Assembly: GCF_009764265.1 (NCBI RefSeq)
Contig: NZ_RWIR01000068.1
Span: 1 to 44,301, forward strand
Length of the DNA stretch: 44,301 nucleotides
Reading direction: 5' to 3'
Source: Pseudomonas sp. PB101
GTDB lineage: Bacteria > Pseudomonadota > Gammaproteobacteria > Pseudomonadales > Pseudomonadaceae
Positions 8,145-16,245 of this stretch are shown piece by piece. Every line of letters starts with the position of its first letter. Position 1 is the stretch's first letter. The position numbers and the translations under genes are program-made. The notes below the pieces were generated by a model that was not told the origin of the DNA, searched no databases, and saw only the letters and a program-made list of their open reading frames with translations.

Positions 8145-9272
8145 ATGTTAAAAAACCTTATTGATCTCAGAAGTTCAGACGAAACGCTCACCCAATACAC
8201 CGAGCGTTACGACCACCTGCTCCCACCGCCCTCTCCTCAGCTGCTTCAGCGCATGGACCCTATGTTGCAGCCGGACGCACCCAGATTTCCGGTCAGGAAG
8301 CCTGAGTGGCTGACCTCAAGGCCTTGCACCCTCACTGAAGAGCAGGCGCTGGACCGCGCAAAGGGTTGCCTACTGGGGCTCGCGATTGGCGACGCCGTGG
8401 GCACAACACTCGAGTTTCTGCCCCGTGATCGTCAACATGTCAGTGACATGGTTGGCGGTGGCCCTTTCAAACTGAAACCGGGAGAGTGGACTGACGATAC
8501 GAGCATGGCACTGGCTCTCGCAGACACCTACGTGGAAAACAAGGAATTCGATTTCCGCGACTACACGCAGAGGCTTTGTCGCTGGTATAAAAATGGCGAA
8601 AACAGCCATAACGGAAAGTGCTTTGACATTGGCAACGCCACTCGTACCGCACTGGAAGGCCTGATGGCGCAAGGCGTCGACTGGTACGGCAACGCTCACC
8701 CATCCACAGCCGGCAACGGAACAATCATCAGGCTGGCACCCACCGCCATCTTCCGTCGCCACTCCTTGTCCGGTACCTGGCGGGAAAGCTCGGCACAAAG
8801 CCGCTGTACTCACAGAGCTGTAGAGGCGGTAAATTGCTGCGAACTGCTCGGCGCTCAATTGCACCTGGCCCTCAATGGCGCGAACAAGGAAGAAACCCTG
8901 TCGTCAATGGTTCGCGCCTTGTATCCCCGCCCCTTGATCATCAACGCTGGCGAATACAAACAAAAAACCCGCGATCAGATCCGCTCCTCCGGCTATGTCA
9001 TAGATACGCTGGAAGCCGCTCTGTGGGCGGTCTGGAACACCGACAACTTCAAGGATGCAATCCTGTTGGCGGCCAACCTGGCGGATGACGCCGACAGCGT
9101 GGCAGCTACCGCCGGCCAGATAGCCGGGGCACTGTACGGGGTGACGGGCATGCCTGAAGAATGGGTCAGAACGGTCGCCTGGTCAGAACACATTCAAGAC
9201 CTGGCGCAAAAGTTATTCGAAAGCGCCCCACTCCATGACGAGATGGACGAAGTAATTTATGGGAATCGCTGA
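8145..9272 (+). CDS. ADP-ribosylglycohydrolase (DraG family), possible enzymatic immunity protein
   Basis: This 375-aa protein (from ATG 8145; an in-frame TTG at 8130 is an alternative) has the ADP-ribosylglycohydrolase motifs in order. They are CLLGLAIGDAVGTTLEF at about residues 75-91, WTDDTSMALA at 115-124 (metal-binding Asp pair), GNGTIIRLAP in the middle, and LADDADSVAATAGQIAGALY near the C-terminus (second metal-binding set). The family removes ADP-ribose from proteins, from Arg in DraG itself. The first 65 residues lie before the catalytic core and are Pro-rich in the middle. In the T6SS immunity protein Tri1, a DraG homologue, an N-terminal extension blocks the toxin active site while the enzyme reverses the modification. 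The toxin-island location suggests a similar role. The enzyme family is sure; the immunity role is inference. Confidence 0.9.
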   Translation: MLKNLIDLRSSDETLTQYTERYDHLLPPPSPQLLQRMDPMLQPDAPRFPVRKPEWLTSRPCTLTEEQALDRAKGCLLGLAIGDAVGTTLEFLPRDRQHVSDMVGGGPFKLKPGEWTDDTSMALALADTYVENKEFDFRDYTQRLCRWYKNGENSHNGKCFDIGNATRTALEGLMAQGVDWYGNAHPSTAGNGTIIRLAPTAIFRRHSLSGTWRESSAQSRCTHRAVEAVNCCELLGAQLHLALNGANKEETLSSMVRALYPRPLIINAGEYKQKTRDQIRSSGYVIDTLEAALWAVWNTDNFKDAILLAANLADDADSVAATAGQIAGALYGVTGMPEEWVRTVAWSEHIQDLAQKLFESAPLHDEMDEVIYGNR

Positions 9273-9314
9273 AACGACACGGATAAATACCCCAGCCACC
9301 AGATCAAGGACACG

Positions 9315-9578
9315 ATGAAATTCAGTGACGTATTCACAAGCCGTGAACACATGTTTGCCTTAGGCGTCGAGGAGACTACAGGTCGCCTTTACCTGTCGAT
9401 TCCGGTTAGCAACGGCATGGTCGACTACGAGGAGTATTACCAAATTGACCGGGCACGCTTCGATCTTTTCCAAACGGATCTTGATACAGCCCTGGCGTTT
9501 GCCATGAGATGTCGCCGCAGAGAGCTGGATAATCTGCTGATTGTGCAACCGGGGCCCAATAGAGGAACGGCTATCTAA
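9315..9578 (+). CDS. Small hypothetical protein
   Basis: This 87-aa protein starts at ATG 9315 with a good AAGGA at 9306-9310. It shows beta strands (FALGVEETTGRLYLSIPVSN), an acidic DYEEYYQID segment and a C-terminal helix (TDLDTALAFAMRCRRRELD). There is no signal peptide or membrane segment. It follows the DraG gene by 42 bases on the same strand and could be co-transcribed. I do not recognise the family. Its small size and the surroundings fit an immunity protein, but that is a guess. Confidence 0.6.
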   Translation: MKFSDVFTSREHMFALGVEETTGRLYLSIPVSNGMVDYEEYYQIDRARFDLFQTDLDTALAFAMRCRRRELDNLLIVQPGPNRGTAI

Positions 9579-9643
9579 GGCAAACCGTCACTCCGGCCCT
9601 TTGGATCGCGGCCCTCAAAATCAAAATCCTTGACGGATATCCC

Positions 9644-10552
9644 ATGTCAAAACTACTGCATCGCTTGAAAACCCTATTCGGGCAAAAGACCGCTCTTCCA
9701 CCCGCATCCACCGAGCAGGTTGTCGATGCAGCCCCCCAGACCGAAGCGGACAAGCCACTTTCCCGAGTGGAAAGGAACCTGTCCTGGCTACCGATCAATC
9801 GTGAACCAGAAGTGCTTGTCCCGCTGATGCCCCCCGCCTGCCCGGACCTGACGCTTGTGGATGCCCTCCTGTTGCAGCGTTATCGGGTTTTTGTCATAGC
9901 GAATGACCCGGCCGACCGGACTTCAGAGACCACGATAAACCGCGATTACGCCAGCCAATTGGCGAGTGACTTGTACGGCAAAGCGACAGATCTTGGTTAT
10001 TGTCGAGGCACTGAATCCTCGTTCGAGATCTATTGGCTCACGCAATGTGCGGCGATTGTTTCGCTGCTGTCCCATGGACCAGAATCAGAACAATTCCTGA
10101 CCTATAGAAAACACGTTGGTTATGATCGAGACTCTGCTCAGACCGGTGAGCAGATTCGGATGTTTGATGAGTACGTAGCGTCGCGCAGCTATCAAACCGC
10201 TGGAGCCGATAAGGACCGCCGTCTGAAAACGCCGATAACGGCCCTCGACTACATCGACAATGCGATAACCATCACCGCCCTGAGATACAACGGCTGTCCA
10301 GAGTTCCAGATTTATTCAAGCTCGTTAATCCAGTTGCAATTCATCAAGAATGTGTTGCTGGGCATTGAAAAAGATAAAGCCCGGTTGCACCAATTGACCA
10401 TCGGCGCTTGGGCCAGCAAAGAGTTTGAAGCCGACGATCCTGAACTTGCTGGCGTACTGGGGGATGCCTTCTACATAGGCATTCAGATCGCACGCGGCCT
10501 GAAGATTCAGCTGCCTAACGGGTTGCCACCGGAAAGTCTTCCTCGCACATGA
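9644..10552 (+). CDS. Hypothetical protein, 302 aa, in toxin island
   Basis: I do not recognise this protein. It begins with a basic amphipathic helix (MSKLLHRLKTLFGQK), then a Pro/Ala-rich linker to about residue 60, and then a mostly helical body without membrane segments. The body includes YWLTQCAAIVSLLSHGPESE, TALDYIDNAITITALRYN and a C-terminal GVLGDAFYIGIQIARGL. No catalytic motif stands out. It is on the same strand as its neighbours with modest gaps, probably in one transcript from DraG to the second immunity copy. It could be an immunity protein for a larger effector, or a remnant partner of one. Confidence 0.6.
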   Translation: MSKLLHRLKTLFGQKTALPPASTEQVVDAAPQTEADKPLSRVERNLSWLPINREPEVLVPLMPPACPDLTLVDALLLQRYRVFVIANDPADRTSETTINRDYASQLASDLYGKATDLGYCRGTESSFEIYWLTQCAAIVSLLSHGPESEQFLTYRKHVGYDRDSAQTGEQIRMFDEYVASRSYQTAGADKDRRLKTPITALDYIDNAITITALRYNGCPEFQIYSSSLIQLQFIKNVLLGIEKDKARLHQLTIGAWASKEFEADDPELAGVLGDAFYIGIQIARGLKIQLPNGLPPESLPRT

Positions 10553-10591
10553 AATTGCTGCGACTTCAGGGATAACACTAGAGGTAACGTC

Positions 10592-10939
10592 ATGACCGAA
10601 ACCTGGTACCACGTTGACAACGGCACCCTTTGGATAGCAGATCAATCCATTCACCTGCCTCACCCGGTCAAAGTCGCCTTGCAGCATGACGACAGGCTCG
10701 CGGTCCTGATCGAGTCCCCTTCAAATGTCATTTTCAACAAAAACATCCTTGCACTATCGAGGCATGGAAAGGTGGTTTGGTTCATCCAGGAAAGTCCCCA
10801 CGGCACGCAAGCAGACAAGCCCTACATGAGTCTTCAGTGCGACAAAAACGGGGCGTTGATCGTTGGTAACTGGAATGGCCTCAGTTACTCGGTCGATTGG
10901 CACAATGGTTCCGTCAGCGTTGTGAACTTTGATAAATGA
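10592..10939 (+). CDS. Small beta-rich hypothetical protein
   Basis: This 115-aa protein starts at ATG 10592 behind GAGGTAA (10581-10587). The sequence reads as a succession of short beta strands with conserved-looking aromatics (TWYHVDNGTLWIADQSIHLP, KVVWFIQESPHG, GNWNGLSYSVDWHNGSVSVV), like a small propeller fragment or immunity fold. No signal peptide is present. The stop lies 17 bases before the start of the second DUF6966-like gene, so the two are likely co-expressed. The family is not recognised. Confidence 0.6.
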   Translation: MTETWYHVDNGTLWIADQSIHLPHPVKVALQHDDRLAVLIESPSNVIFNKNILALSRHGKVVWFIQESPHGTQADKPYMSLQCDKNGALIVGNWNGLSYSVDWHNGSVSVVNFDK

Positions 10940-10958
10940 TTCGCTCAGGACTGGCGCC

Positions 10959-11237
10959 ATGAAAGACATCCACAAGATCTCCTCGAACATCGCCCGAACA
11001 GCAGAACTACTGAGGAGATTCGGTCACCCGCAATGGGCCGACAGACTTGAGGAGTGCAGCCTTGCGCTGCCTCAGGATACGGCGTACGCGTTGTCTCGAC
11101 TGATGTCGCTGTACGGCGGCATGGGCTCGATCAACGACGTTGTTCTGTATGAAGACGCAACGCCCTTGCTGGCCGAAAATAACGAACTTCAGACGCTGCT
11201 ATCAGACCTCCATCAGCTCTGCGCAGGGTGCCATTGA
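10959..11237 (+). CDS. Small immunity candidate (DUF6966-like), copy 2, orphan
   Basis: This 92-aa protein starts at ATG 10959 with CAGGA eight bases upstream. It shares the full-length pattern of copy 1: RRFGHPQWADRLEE, LALPQDTAYALSRL, MSLYGGMGSINDVVLYEDA, and ENNELQTLLSDLHQLC. No toxin gene stands next to it, so it looks like an orphan immunity gene. Its 3' half is very similar at base level to the broken copy 3 (13880-14066), and the similarity continues past the stop into sequence belonging to the M48 peptidase gene. It is more GC-rich than copy 1, which argues for a different source or age. Confidence 0.68.
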   Translation: MKDIHKISSNIARTAELLRRFGHPQWADRLEECSLALPQDTAYALSRLMSLYGGMGSINDVVLYEDATPLLAENNELQTLLSDLHQLCAGCH

Positions 11238-11252
11238 ACTTCGCACCCCACG

Positions 11253-11435
11253 CTTGCAGGCCAAAATCGGCGATGTGCCGGATCGGCAATGGCGCCTTTA
11301 GGTTCGCAGATACCAAGTGCTCGGGCGTCCGCAGCAACGCCGTCTTGTTCGCCCGCTTGAGCATGCGCAACGAGAATGGCAGCAGGCACGCCATCAATAC
11401 GACCAGCCCCCGCCAGCAACCAGTATCATCGATTT
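11253..11435 (-). pseudogene. Duplicated fragment of the M48 peptidase gene
   Basis: These bases align closely with 14329-14511 inside the M48 peptidase gene and encode the same region on the minus strand: FSLRMLKRANKTALLRTPEH, then KAPLPIRHIADFGLQ. The fragment carries a one-base loss in a C-rich run near 11408-11411 that shifts the frame, and it lacks the start, the catalytic domain and the C-terminal tail. The intervening roughly 270 bases present after immunity copy 3 are absent here. The break falls at the shared string CCCAC.CTTGC, which suggests a microhomology deletion. Confidence 0.85.
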
Positions 11436-11501
11436 GCCAATGCAGTGGCCGGCGCTGGCGATTGCGGTTTTCTGTGCAGTGATTGCCTTGCTGAAACAAG
11501 C

Positions 11502-11975
11502 TTACCGACCGCTCGGCAAGGGCGGTCGGGTTTCGACTTGCTCAAGGCTTACACGGTAGGTGGTGTAAGTGTCGCCGTCTTCAAGGTAAAGGTTGCTCCG
11601 GTAATTCGAGACTGCGCCTTTGAGTTTGATGTGCAGGCCGTTGGAGACACGCTGGATTACCACGTCTTTCAAGTCAGTGTCCGAGACCAGGAACGGCGGG
11701 GTCTTGCCGAGGCGCACCTTCATCGTCTCATTATTCCTGCCGCCGCCATTGTTGACGTAGAACCTCAGGCTTTTGGGCTCATCTGGATCCCTGGCATCTT
11801 GAACGATGTAGATCGACTGCCCCGGAATGAAGTCCTGCTTCAGGACTACCTCGGAAGGAAACGCCGGTTTGTGCAGGTACGCATAGATGAGAGCGCCTAC
11901 AAGGCAGAGCAAAAAGATAATCAAGAGATACTTTTTGACTCTGACTACAAGAGTTTGCAGTTCGGTCTTGTTCAT
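11502..11975 (-). CDS. Small single-pass membrane protein, function unknown
   Basis: From ATG 11975 the product has 157 aa: a short basic cytoplasmic start (MNKTELQTLVVRVKKY), one membrane segment (LLIIFLLCLVGALIYAYL, about residues 17-34), then a beta-rich domain of about 120 residues that would face the periplasm. A TTG overlapping the upstream stop is an alternative start three codons earlier. It is the last gene of a four-gene minus-strand set and almost touches the preceding gene. A perfect 8-bp inverted repeat (CCGACCGC/GCGGTCGG) overlaps its final codons, but without a clear U run. I do not recognise the family; a periplasm-facing immunity or tolerance protein is possible. Confidence 0.6.
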   Translation of the reverse strand: MNKTELQTLVVRVKKYLLIIFLLCLVGALIYAYLHKPAFPSEVVLKQDFIPGQSIYIVQDARDPDEPKSLRFYVNNGGGRNNETMKVRLGKTPPFLVSDTDLKDVVIQRVSNGLHIKLKGAVSNYRSNLYLEDGDTYTTYRVSLEQVETRPPLPSGR

Positions 11976-11980
11976 GGGAT

Positions 11981-12721
11981 TCAACTGTAATCGAAGGTGA
12001 ATAGCACCAAGCCTTCAATCGGCTCGTAGAACATGACGATCATGTCTGCGCCGGCCGTCCGGTAATGCCAGCCCGGAACGCTTGCCACGTGGAAAAACCG
12101 GTTATTCGCAGGGCTCAGGGGGTAGACATTCGAATCGCCGCGGTCGGGGTCCAGTTCAACGATGTGCATTGGAAATTCGACCGCCTCCACCCAGTTGGCG
12201 CAGCCATCGACTTCGCCGCCCAGTTGCGCGACAAATTCCACTGCATACAACGGTTCGCCATCCTCACGCGCCAGCACGCCGCTGGTTTTAAACCTTTCAA
12301 CGGTGGCGGCAAAAGCGCTGTGCTGATCGGCGTAGTGCCGCTCCAGATCCGCTCTCGCCTCCGGGTGAGGATCAGCCAGCTGTGCGTTCCCCTCGTGCAG
12401 AAAGAAGTAGCGTGGATCGCCGCACAAGCGGTAGCGCCCTTGCTCGACCTTGAAGCCGATCCAGTTGGTTTTCAGCAGGCAGCCATGGCACCCGTCCCAC
12501 TCGGTCAGCTCGCCGACAAGGCCCTCGTACGGTTCCAACGGGCTGAGCATGTGCAGCACCCCCGACCACTCGGGGTTTACGGTGCTGATATCCAAGCTGA
12601 ACAAAGGGTGCAGATGGTTGGCCAGTTCCAGTTGATCGGCGACAAACACGTCTTCAACAGGCGGGAACGGCAGCATGCCGGTGGGGACTTTGGTGAAGTC
12701 GGGGGTGTGATCGTCGGTCAT
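11981..12721 (-). CDS. Hypothetical protein, 246 aa
   Basis: The frame is open back to 13018, but that part overlaps the cbrC gene in another frame. The likely start is ATG 12721 (MTDDHTPDFTKVPTGMLPFP), with AAGGAAG upstream. The protein is soluble, acidic and rich in Trp, Pro and Gly. It includes WDGCHGCLLKTNWIGFKVEQ, a Cys pair, a middle charged helix (ARADLERHYADQH) and a C-terminal strand-rich part ending EPIEGLVLFTFDYS. I do not recognise the family with confidence. It lies between a CbrC-family gene and a membrane protein gene in one minus-strand group. Confidence 0.65.
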   Translation of the reverse strand: MTDDHTPDFTKVPTGMLPFPPVEDVFVADQLELANHLHPLFSLDISTVNPEWSGVLHMLSPLEPYEGLVGELTEWDGCHGCLLKTNWIGFKVEQGRYRLCGDPRYFFLHEGNAQLADPHPEARADLERHYADQHSAFAATVERFKTSGVLAREDGEPLYAVEFVAQLGGEVDGCANWVEAVEFPMHIVELDPDRGDSNVYPLSPANNRFFHVASVPGWHYRTAGADMIVMFYEPIEGLVLFTFDYS

Positions 12722-12767
12722 CAGAGATTCTTCCTTGTGGGTCGCCACGGATTGAGCACTTTGGGTA

Positions 12768-13310
12768 TCAACGGCTGTCTTGGTAAGCGCCCAGCGTGGC
12801 GCAGTGGCGACATTTGAACAGGTAGGCGGTAGGCCCCTGATCCTTATCCAGGGCATTGAAGAACGCTCGCCACTGCGGACCGTCCTCCAATCCTGTTGAG
12901 TCCTGAACGGCGGCGATGGCTGCGGGGCCCAGTTCAAGCAACTCTGCATGGCCGGCCTTACCGACAAACTCGGCTGCGTCGTCGCAGTGAGTGATCCAGC
13001 ACTCTTGCTGCCAGCCATTAAAACCAGGTGTGCGCTGGCTGACTTCGGCGATCTGCGCCTCGCTCAGCGTTTCTTCGCCGTCCAGGCCGATACTCTCGTC
13101 ATCGACAAACGTCGCGCCCAGACGCTGGTGCGCACTCCCGTCGGCAATGCACCAAGGGCAGATGCAGTTTTCGTATTCATCAATGGCGTATACCGGGCCC
13201 ACATAAATGTAGCCTCGCGCCTGATTGCAGCTCACGCAAGTGGCGGAAGAGGGTTGCACCGAACCGCTACCGACGGGATCGGGATGGTAAATAAAGTGGG
13301 GCAGTGTCAT
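12768..13310 (-). CDS. cbrC: CbrC family protein (UPF0167)
   Basis: This 180-aa protein matches the CbrC/UPF0167 family: LPHFIYHPDPVGSGS at the start, CVSCNQARGYIYVGPVYA, CICPWCIADGSAHQ, DDAAEFVGKAGHAEL and a final FKCRHCATLGAYQD. The three Cys-x-x-Cys pairs suggest structural zinc. E. coli CbrC is known for colicin E2 tolerance, and relatives are often found among toxin-immunity genes. Here it is between a broken DUF4303-like gene and a hypothetical gene in a toxin island, so a protective role fits. AAGGATG precedes ATG 13310. Full length for the family. Confidence 0.88.
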   Translation of the reverse strand: MTLPHFIYHPDPVGSGSVQPSSATCVSCNQARGYIYVGPVYAIDEYENCICPWCIADGSAHQRLGATFVDDESIGLDGEETLSEAQIAEVSQRTPGFNGWQQECWITHCDDAAEFVGKAGHAELLELGPAAIAAVQDSTGLEDGPQWRAFFNALDKDQGPTAYLFKCRHCATLGAYQDSR

Positions 13311-13338
13311 GTACGCATCCTTGTTGAGTGCATGCCTT

Positions 13339-13784
13339 TCATTGCTCGACCGGCTCTAACCATGTCTTGAATTCGAGGGCTTGCTCGGGGGTATTGAGTT
13401 GTGTAATCCAGGCGATTTCTTCCGGCACGCTTTGAGAGTCAGAGACTGCGAATACATAAATGGCGTTCTCAAACGCGCACGTCGTTAGCGGCTTCAAGGC
13501 TGCAACACGGTGTTCGAAGACGAGTGCACGGTGACGTGCAAAATCTTCATCGGGAATCGAATCAGCCAAGTCCCACAACAGGCTCGACAGGGCGTTGAAG
13601 TGTTCGCCACCGAAGGTTCCGTGTTGAACGACGGCACCAGCGTCCGCGCATCGGCGTCCGAGTACAGCGCAAACCCACAGAGATCGGCGGTGGGGTGCGC
13701 TTGGCGAAATTGCTCGATGGCCTTCTTGCACGCTACCTGAGTATCTCGCTGAAAATGGTCGTTGATCTGGACCGAGTTGCTCAT
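13339..13784 (-). pseudogene. Frameshifted DUF4303-like protein gene
   Basis: Two overlapping frames together make one DUF4303-like protein. Frame one, from ATG 13784, gives MSNSVQINDHFQRDTQVACK and reaches CGFALYSDADARTLVPSFNT. Frame two then carries the rest: GGEHFNALSSLLWDLADSIP, HRALVFEHRVAALKPL and NAIYVFAVSDSQSVPEEIAW, ending at 13339. The switch lies near 13605-13625, where a few dozen residues usual for the family also seem missing. DUF4303 genes are common near toxin loci and may be immunity proteins. The break would inactivate it unless it is a sequencing error. Confidence 0.75.
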
Positions 13785-13799
13785 TCAAAAAAGAACCTC

Positions 13800-14044
13800 A
13801 TGAAACCCTCCACATCCGTGCCCTCAACATCGTTGACCACTTCCCTGGCCCTGAACAGAAAAGCGGGCGTGCGCTACCCCGGGATACGACGTACGCATTG
13901 TCTCTATTGATGTCGCTGTACGGCGGCATGGGCTCGATCAACGACGTTGTCCTGTATGAAAACGCAAAACCCTTGCTGGACGAAAACAACGAACTGCAAG
14001 GGCTGTTATCAGATCTTCATCAGCTTTGCGCAGGGCGCCATTGA
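13800..14044 (+). pseudogene. Broken third copy of the DUF6966-like immunity gene
   Basis: The 3' part encodes LPRDTTYALSLLMSLYGGMG, then SINDVVLYENAKPLLDENNE and LLSDLHQLCAGRH with a stop at 14042-14044. It is nearly identical in protein sequence to the C-terminal two thirds of copy 2. The 5' part is degraded: an ATG at 13800 opens another frame that stops at 13910, and the FGHPQWADRLEE region is shortened to PGPEQKSGR. The end lies 36 bases before the convergent M48 peptidase gene. The copy is non-functional as written. Confidence 0.8.
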
Positions 14045-14079
14045 ACCCGGCGTCCCACGCTTGCGGATGCTGAAAGCCT

Positions 14080-16245
14080 TCAGGCCTGCTCGAATCGCTG
14101 CTGCAGCAAGTGCCGTGCAGTGCCTGCATTCAGGTAGGTGCCAATCAGGTCCGCCAACTCCTGGTCCTTGAGTTTTTTGTCGTCGCGGCAAATTTGCAGC
14201 AAGTGCAACTGGACCCAGCGCTTTTTCCTGTTGAGTTTCGCATCCGGCGAAAAGAATGAACGCGAGGCCAACTCAGGCATGGGGGCGTCGTCTTCCAGCA
14301 GCAGGTTCAAGTGCACCCCCTGCCCCACTTGCAGGCCAAAATCGGCGACGTGCCGGATCGGCAATGGCGCCTTGAAGTTGGCGAAAACGAAGTGCTCGGG
14401 CGTCAGCAACAACGCAGTCTTGTTAGCCCGCGTGAGCATGCGCAAGGAGAGCGGCAGCAGGAACGCCATCAATACGACGAGCACCCCACCAGCGGCCAGT
14501 ATCATCGATTTGTTACTCCCTGAAGCCTGCGGCAACAGCCAAGGCAAGACCAGCAGCCCCAAGCCCAACAGCAAAATGAGCGAGAAGAAAACCAGGGTAA
14601 TCCACCCGCGCAATCGTGCGCCTTCATGCAGTCGGACTTCCTCCGTGGCATTGCCGGCATGGCTACGCAACTCCTGCACAACCGCCGCATCCTGCTCCAC
14701 GTAGTGGCCGAGGAAGTCCTCGGTAATGCGCGCTCGCAATGCCTGGGGATCGGCGAAATAGTGATCCATCGCGGCGCAGGCTTGTGCCGCGTTGATCGGG
14801 CGGGTGCCGCGGCTGACGGCCTCTTCGACCGTGACTTGCAGGGATTCCAGCCGTACGAGATTGGAGGGATGAGTGTCCGATGGATGCGGCAGGCTGGCTG
14901 CCATTTCCTCCTCGGGCAGGGTCAACGGCTGCGCGGCCAGTTCCTGCACCAGGCTGCCTGGCAAATCGCCGGTACGCACGTGTTCGGCACTGGGGTTGGT
15001 CGCGCGGGCCACATGGGTCGATACCCCCTGCTGCAGCAAGGGGTCGATGGCAGAGATGCGCACCAAGGCCGAAGCGATGGCGATATTCCCCGTCAGCTTC
15101 GCACCCGCCGCGTCCGCCGCCAGCTCCCGCACGCGGCTCCAATGGTTCACCGCGTGATCGAAACGCTCCATGAAATACTCACCGAGCATGAACGCCGGCC
15201 ACAGCGTCGTGCGTTGCAGCACATCGCTTTGCAGCATGGTTTCGGCAATCACGCCGAGGCTGCGGCCGATGCCCTCGTAGATCGGTACGAAGCGCAGGCT
15301 GTACTCGGTATCGGCGCCGGCGAAGTGCGCCAGTTCGTGACCGATGACCGCCCCGGTCTCCGCCGAATCGAGCAGGCCCAGGTACAGCATGGGCACGTGC
15401 AGTGTGCGGCCCTTGAGCGCGGTGTCTGACGGGAGCAGGTTGACGTCGCTTGAGGTGACGTAAAAACCTTCGGTCATGCCCAGCACGATGTGCTCGGGTG
15501 CCAGCGCGCCGAGTTGCTCCGCCAACTGGCGAACATAGGCCCACAGCGCCGGCGCCTGTTGCGGTGTGACCACCTGGCCCAGAACGTTCATCGGCGTCGA
15601 CTGGAACATGCGCAGCATGACCGGCAGCTGCTTGCCCATCTGCCAGATCGAATACAGGAAACCGAGCATCAGCATCAACACGATGAGCATCAGCTTGAAT
15701 TCACCGGCGGCCATTTTCCCCATGTGCCACAGCCCCAGGCCTTCGAAACCGAGGATGGCCGCCACCGCCGCACCCATGGCGACGATGTGCATTACCAGCA
15801 GGTACGGCAACAGGCGGCTCACCCGGTTGAAGGTGTGCAGCAATCGTTCCCGGGAATGACTCGCGCGGGCACCGGCCCAACGCAAACCCAGCAGACCCAG
15901 CACGCCGACCAGGGAGGCCAGCAGGCCGAGGGCGATGGCACCCTTGGCCAGGTTGCTCATCACGGCACTCACCGGTTGCAGGATGGTCAGGTCGTGCTCG
16001 GCGTCAGTAATACGCGATAGAGCCATGGCAACACTCATGCGCTTGCCATTGATATCGACCATTGCCGAGCTGGATCCCGGCTTTGCAGCCATCGCTTCGA
16101 GTTCGACATGCATCTCGCCCAGTTCGGCGTTGAAATCCGCGAACTCCTTGATGTTCTCGGAACTGCGTTGCAACTCCCAGACGCCAAACAAACCAAGGCA
16201 AAGCGGCAGGAGAATAAGTACGGCAATGAGTTTCAACGTTCTCAT
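14080..16245 (-). CDS. Membrane-bound M48-family zinc metallopeptidase
   Basis: From ATG 16245 (MRTLKLIAVLILLPLCLGLF) the protein has 721 aa. Membrane segments lie at about residues 5-23, 100-122, 147-167, 183-203 and two near 575-630. The catalytic HELAH is at 303-307, within AVIGHELAHFAGADTEY, and a downstream RELAADAAGAKL supplies the third-ligand type Glu of M48 peptidases. Such enzymes cleave membrane or periplasmic substrates (HtpX and Oma1 are relatives). Large Pseudomonas M48 proteins with multiple membrane spans are often found beside T6SS genes, but their role is unclear. The frame remains open to 16326, but the extra residues look non-coding. A piece of this gene is duplicated at 11253-11435. 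Confidence 0.88.
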   Translation of the reverse strand: MRTLKLIAVLILLPLCLGLFGVWELQRSSENIKEFADFNAELGEMHVELEAMAAKPGSSSAMVDINGKRMSVAMALSRITDAEHDLTILQPVSAVMSNLAKGAIALGLLASLVGVLGLLGLRWAGARASHSRERLLHTFNRVSRLLPYLLVMHIVAMGAAVAAILGFEGLGLWHMGKMAAGEFKLMLIVLMLMLGFLYSIWQMGKQLPVMLRMFQSTPMNVLGQVVTPQQAPALWAYVRQLAEQLGALAPEHIVLGMTEGFYVTSSDVNLLPSDTALKGRTLHVPMLYLGLLDSAETGAVIGHELAHFAGADTEYSLRFVPIYEGIGRSLGVIAETMLQSDVLQRTTLWPAFMLGEYFMERFDHAVNHWSRVRELAADAAGAKLTGNIAIASALVRISAIDPLLQQGVSTHVARATNPSAEHVRTGDLPGSLVQELAAQPLTLPEEEMAASLPHPSDTHPSNLVRLESLQVTVEEAVSRGTRPINAAQACAAMDHYFADPQALRARITEDFLGHYVEQDAAVVQELRSHAGNATEEVRLHEGARLRGWITLVFFSLILLLGLGLLVLPWLLPQASGSNKSMILAAGGVLVVLMAFLLPLSLRMLTRANKTALLLTPEHFVFANFKAPLPIRHVADFGLQVGQGVHLNLLLEDDAPMPELASRSFFSPDAKLNRKKRWVQLHLLQICRDDKKLKDQELADLIGTYLNAGTARHLLQQRFEQA

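Noticed and set aside
11502..11530. Terminator at the end of the small membrane protein gene
   Set aside because: The 8-bp inverted repeat overlaps the last codons, and no convincing U run follows on either strand.
12722..13018. N-terminal extension of the 246-aa protein
   Set aside because: It overlaps cbrC in another frame and looks non-coding; a good ribosome site supports ATG 12721.
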